A stretch of DNA of 7,547 bases from Bacteroidota bacterium (lineage in GTDB: Bacteria; Bacteroidota; Bacteroidia; NS11-12g; UBA9320): positions 1-7,547 of the forward strand of contig DNHN01000194.1 of NCBI GenBank assembly GCA_003485825.1, given 5' to 3'. Position 1 is the stretch's first letter; each line of letters starts with the position of its first letter. Position numbers and translations under genes: made by a program. The notes beneath the pieces are model-generated. The model searched no databases, was not told where the DNA came from, and worked only from the letters and a program-made list of their open reading frames with translations. Below, piece by piece: positions 6,777 to 7,547 of this stretch.

Positions 6777-7172
6777 TTACTTTCTCCGGTGGGCTTCTTC
6801 GTATATAAAGTGGATTTGTCCATCTTCTATAAAAAGTAGTCTGTTTTGATTTATTAAGTTTATTAGTTGTGGAGCGTGACGCACACTCAAAGTCTTTTTA
6901 TTAAATGCAATATAATCGGCTAATCTGCGTCTAGAAGCCAATGCAATATATACTGCTACCTCTTTTGAATCATACTTAAAAGCATAATCTAAAAGAGCAT
7001 CAGGAGCCAATAAAAAGGAATCTCCTGAAAAGCTTTCACCCATATACTTGTACAATGGGTCGTACTTATTATAAGGTATCTTTTTCTTATGAAGCATATG
7101 GAGAATCTCTATCACGTTGTTAGAACTCCCCTCCGCTTTTTCGTAAATCTTTTTCCAATTAAATAAGAGCAT
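6777..7172 (-). CDS. Small conserved-looking early protein of unknown function
   Basis: Up to 131 residues from ATG 7172. I do not recognise a family with certainty. It is a soluble, mixed-charge protein with no signal peptide, membrane segment or clear catalytic motif. It has a basic, Tyr-rich stretch (KKKIPYNKYDPLYKYMG, 29-45), a probably helical middle (LLAPDALLDYAFKYDSKEVA, 54-73, followed by ASRRRLADYIAF) and a tail GQIHFIYEEAHRRK. The start is uncertain. ATG 7172 begins one base after the promoter -10 hexamer, so a transcript from that promoter would lack it, and it has no SD. An in-frame GTG at 7115 (112 residues) has GGAGGGGAG at 7134-7126. The gene sits between helicase and ssDNA-binding protein, so a replication or recombination accessory role is a reasonable guess, nothing more. 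The ssDNA-binding protein starts 4 bases after its stop. Confidence 0.8.
   Translation of the reverse strand: MLLFNWKKIYEKAEGSSNNVIEILHMLHKKKIPYNKYDPLYKYMGESFSGDSFLLAPDALLDYAFKYDSKEVAVYIALASRRRLADYIAFNKKTLSVRHAPQLINLINQNRLLFIEDGQIHFIYEEAHRRK
6784..6787 (-). promoter_or_regulatory. Shine-Dalgarno sequence that fixes the ssDNA-binding protein start
   Basis: GGAG (part of GGAGAAAG) on the minus strand, eleven bases upstream of ATG 6772, within the last codons of the preceding small gene. ATG 6823 has no comparable signal. Confidence 0.65.
7126..7134 (-). promoter_or_regulatory. Strong Shine-Dalgarno-like sequence inside the small gene, ahead of an in-frame GTG
   Basis: GGAGGGGAG on the minus strand, ending ten bases before the GTG at 7115-7113. 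It lies about 35-40 bases after the expected transcription start of the promoter at 7174-7202, where a leader SD would be expected. It may be the real ribosome binding site of this gene, or simply Glu-Gly codons. Confidence 0.45.
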
Positions 7173-7173
7173 T

Positions 7174-7202
7174 ATTATACCAAATAATTAAGCGTTTGTC
7201 AA
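7174..7202 (-). promoter_or_regulatory. Perfect-consensus sigma70-type promoter for the replication/recombination operon
   Basis: On the minus strand, TTGACA (7202-7197) and TATAAT (7179-7174) are separated by exactly 17 bases. Both hexamers match the bacterial sigma70 consensus at all 12 positions. An A-rich tract (TAAAAAAATAG, 7216-7206) sits directly upstream and could act as an UP element. It begins in the helicase stop codon. Transcription should start near 7167 and run leftward through the ssDNA-binding protein, SbcCD, nuclease and nrd genes. I see no other promoter of similar quality in the window. It implies use of unmodified host polymerase, as expected for early genes. Confidence 0.9.
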
Positions 7203-7213
7203 GAACTATTTTT

Positions 7214-7547
7214 TTAAATGTATGTGATCTCATAGCCTTCTTTCATATAATGTCCTATACGATTGGACGCTTGTCTTTTGGCAGTATTGCCCTTTAATTG
7301 AATGTCTACTATCACTGGCTGTACCTTTCCTTCTCTCTTTCGAATAACCCTACCCACCAACTGGGTTAGGAGGGGATCATTATTGATAGGAGTACCAAGG
7401 ATAAGGCAAGATAGCACGTCGACGCTAATGCCTTCGCTAAAAATAGCTTGAGTGCCGAATAAAATGTTCTTGCTAGTATGTTTAATTTCATCTATTATCT
7501 CTTCTCTTTCCTCATGTGGGACGTCGCCCGTAACACAAACTGCTTTT
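7214..7547 (-). CDS. Superfamily 2 DNA helicase, C-terminal 110 residues (UvsW / T5 D10 type), cut by window edge
   Basis: The minus-strand frame is open from the right edge to the TAA at 7216-7214 and carries the second RecA-like domain of an SF2 helicase. Numbering from the first complete codon: motif V-like FGTQAIFSEGISV (30-42), hydrophobic strand LSCLILG (45-51), and motif VI Q62-L-V-G65-R66-V-I-R69, whose arginines act in ATP hydrolysis. The fragment ends GYEITYI. The GTG at 7417-7415 is internal to this frame and is not the gene start. Phage helicases of this type remodel branched DNA and R-loops (T4 UvsW) and lie beside recombination genes. The N-terminal Walker motifs are outside the window, so the exact subfamily is inferred from motif style and from the synteny with the T5 D10-D15 region. 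Only 41 bases separate it from the next ORF, and they hold the operon promoter. Confidence 0.88.
   Translation of the reverse strand, partial: KAVCVTGDVPHEEREEIIDEIKHTSKNILFGTQAIFSEGISVDVLSCLILGTPINNDPLLTQLVGRVIRKREGKVQPVIVDIQLKGNTAKRQASNRIGHYMKEGYEITYI

Noticed and set aside
6773..6823. N-terminal extension of the ssDNA-binding protein from ATG 6823
   Set aside because: It would overlap the preceding gene by 47 bases, has no SD, and the ATG at 6772 has a good GGAG and matches the start style of such proteins.
1..7547. CRISPR array, tRNA, insertion sequence or defence system
   Set aside because: No repeat-spacer pattern, tRNA-like cloverleaf or transposase seen. The window is densely coding phage DNA-metabolism sequence on one strand.

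Overview
This window looks like part of the early, DNA-metabolism region of a lytic tailed bacteriophage, most likely a T5-like phage of a Gram-negative host. All real genes are on the minus strand, so the window reads from right to left. The genes are tightly packed, with overlaps or gaps of only a few bases, and most starts have a recognisable Shine-Dalgarno (SD) sequence. The strongest clue to lineage is the 5' nuclease at 2080-2919. From memory it resembles the T5 D15 flap endonuclease closely along its whole length. The order helicase, small protein, ssDNA-binding protein, SbcD-like, SbcC-like, small nuclease, flap endonuclease also recalls the T5 D10-D15 early cluster. The host cannot be named from this sequence. 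A perfect sigma70-type promoter implies use of the host housekeeping RNA polymerase.

Layout in transcription order. (1) 7547-7214: C-terminal end of a superfamily 2 helicase (UvsW/D10 type), cut by the window edge. (2) 7202-7174: a perfect TTGACA-17-TATAAT promoter, the only clear promoter in the window. (3) 7172-6777: a small protein of unknown function whose annotated ATG lies too close to that promoter. (4) 6772-6137: a phage ssDNA-binding protein. (5) 6130-5171 and 5202-3403: SbcD/gp47-like nuclease and SbcC/gp46-like zinc-hook ATPase, in overlapping genes. (6) 3409-2951: a small PD-(D/E)XK nuclease of Holliday-junction-resolvase type. (7) 2919-2080: the T5 D15-like flap endonuclease. (8) 2090-321: a compact class I ribonucleotide reductase large subunit. 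(9) 319-65: a short thioredoxin. (10) 68-1: the first 22 codons of the ribonucleotide reductase small subunit, cut by the left edge.

The genes fall into two cooperating sets. The right-hand set handles DNA ends and branched intermediates: ssDNA coating, Mre11/Rad50-type end resection, branch remodelling by helicase, junction cleavage and flap removal. The left-hand set (nrdA-trx-nrdB) makes deoxynucleotides and carries its own reductant. The first and last genes are incomplete, and there is no gene-free stretch longer than about 45 bases.

I did not find a wholly new system. The points most worth a second look are the promoter/start conflict at 7115-7202, an 11-bp perfect hairpin embedded in the Walker A codons of the SbcC-like gene, the cone-less NrdA with a thioredoxin gene between it and nrdB, and the unassigned 131-codon gene.
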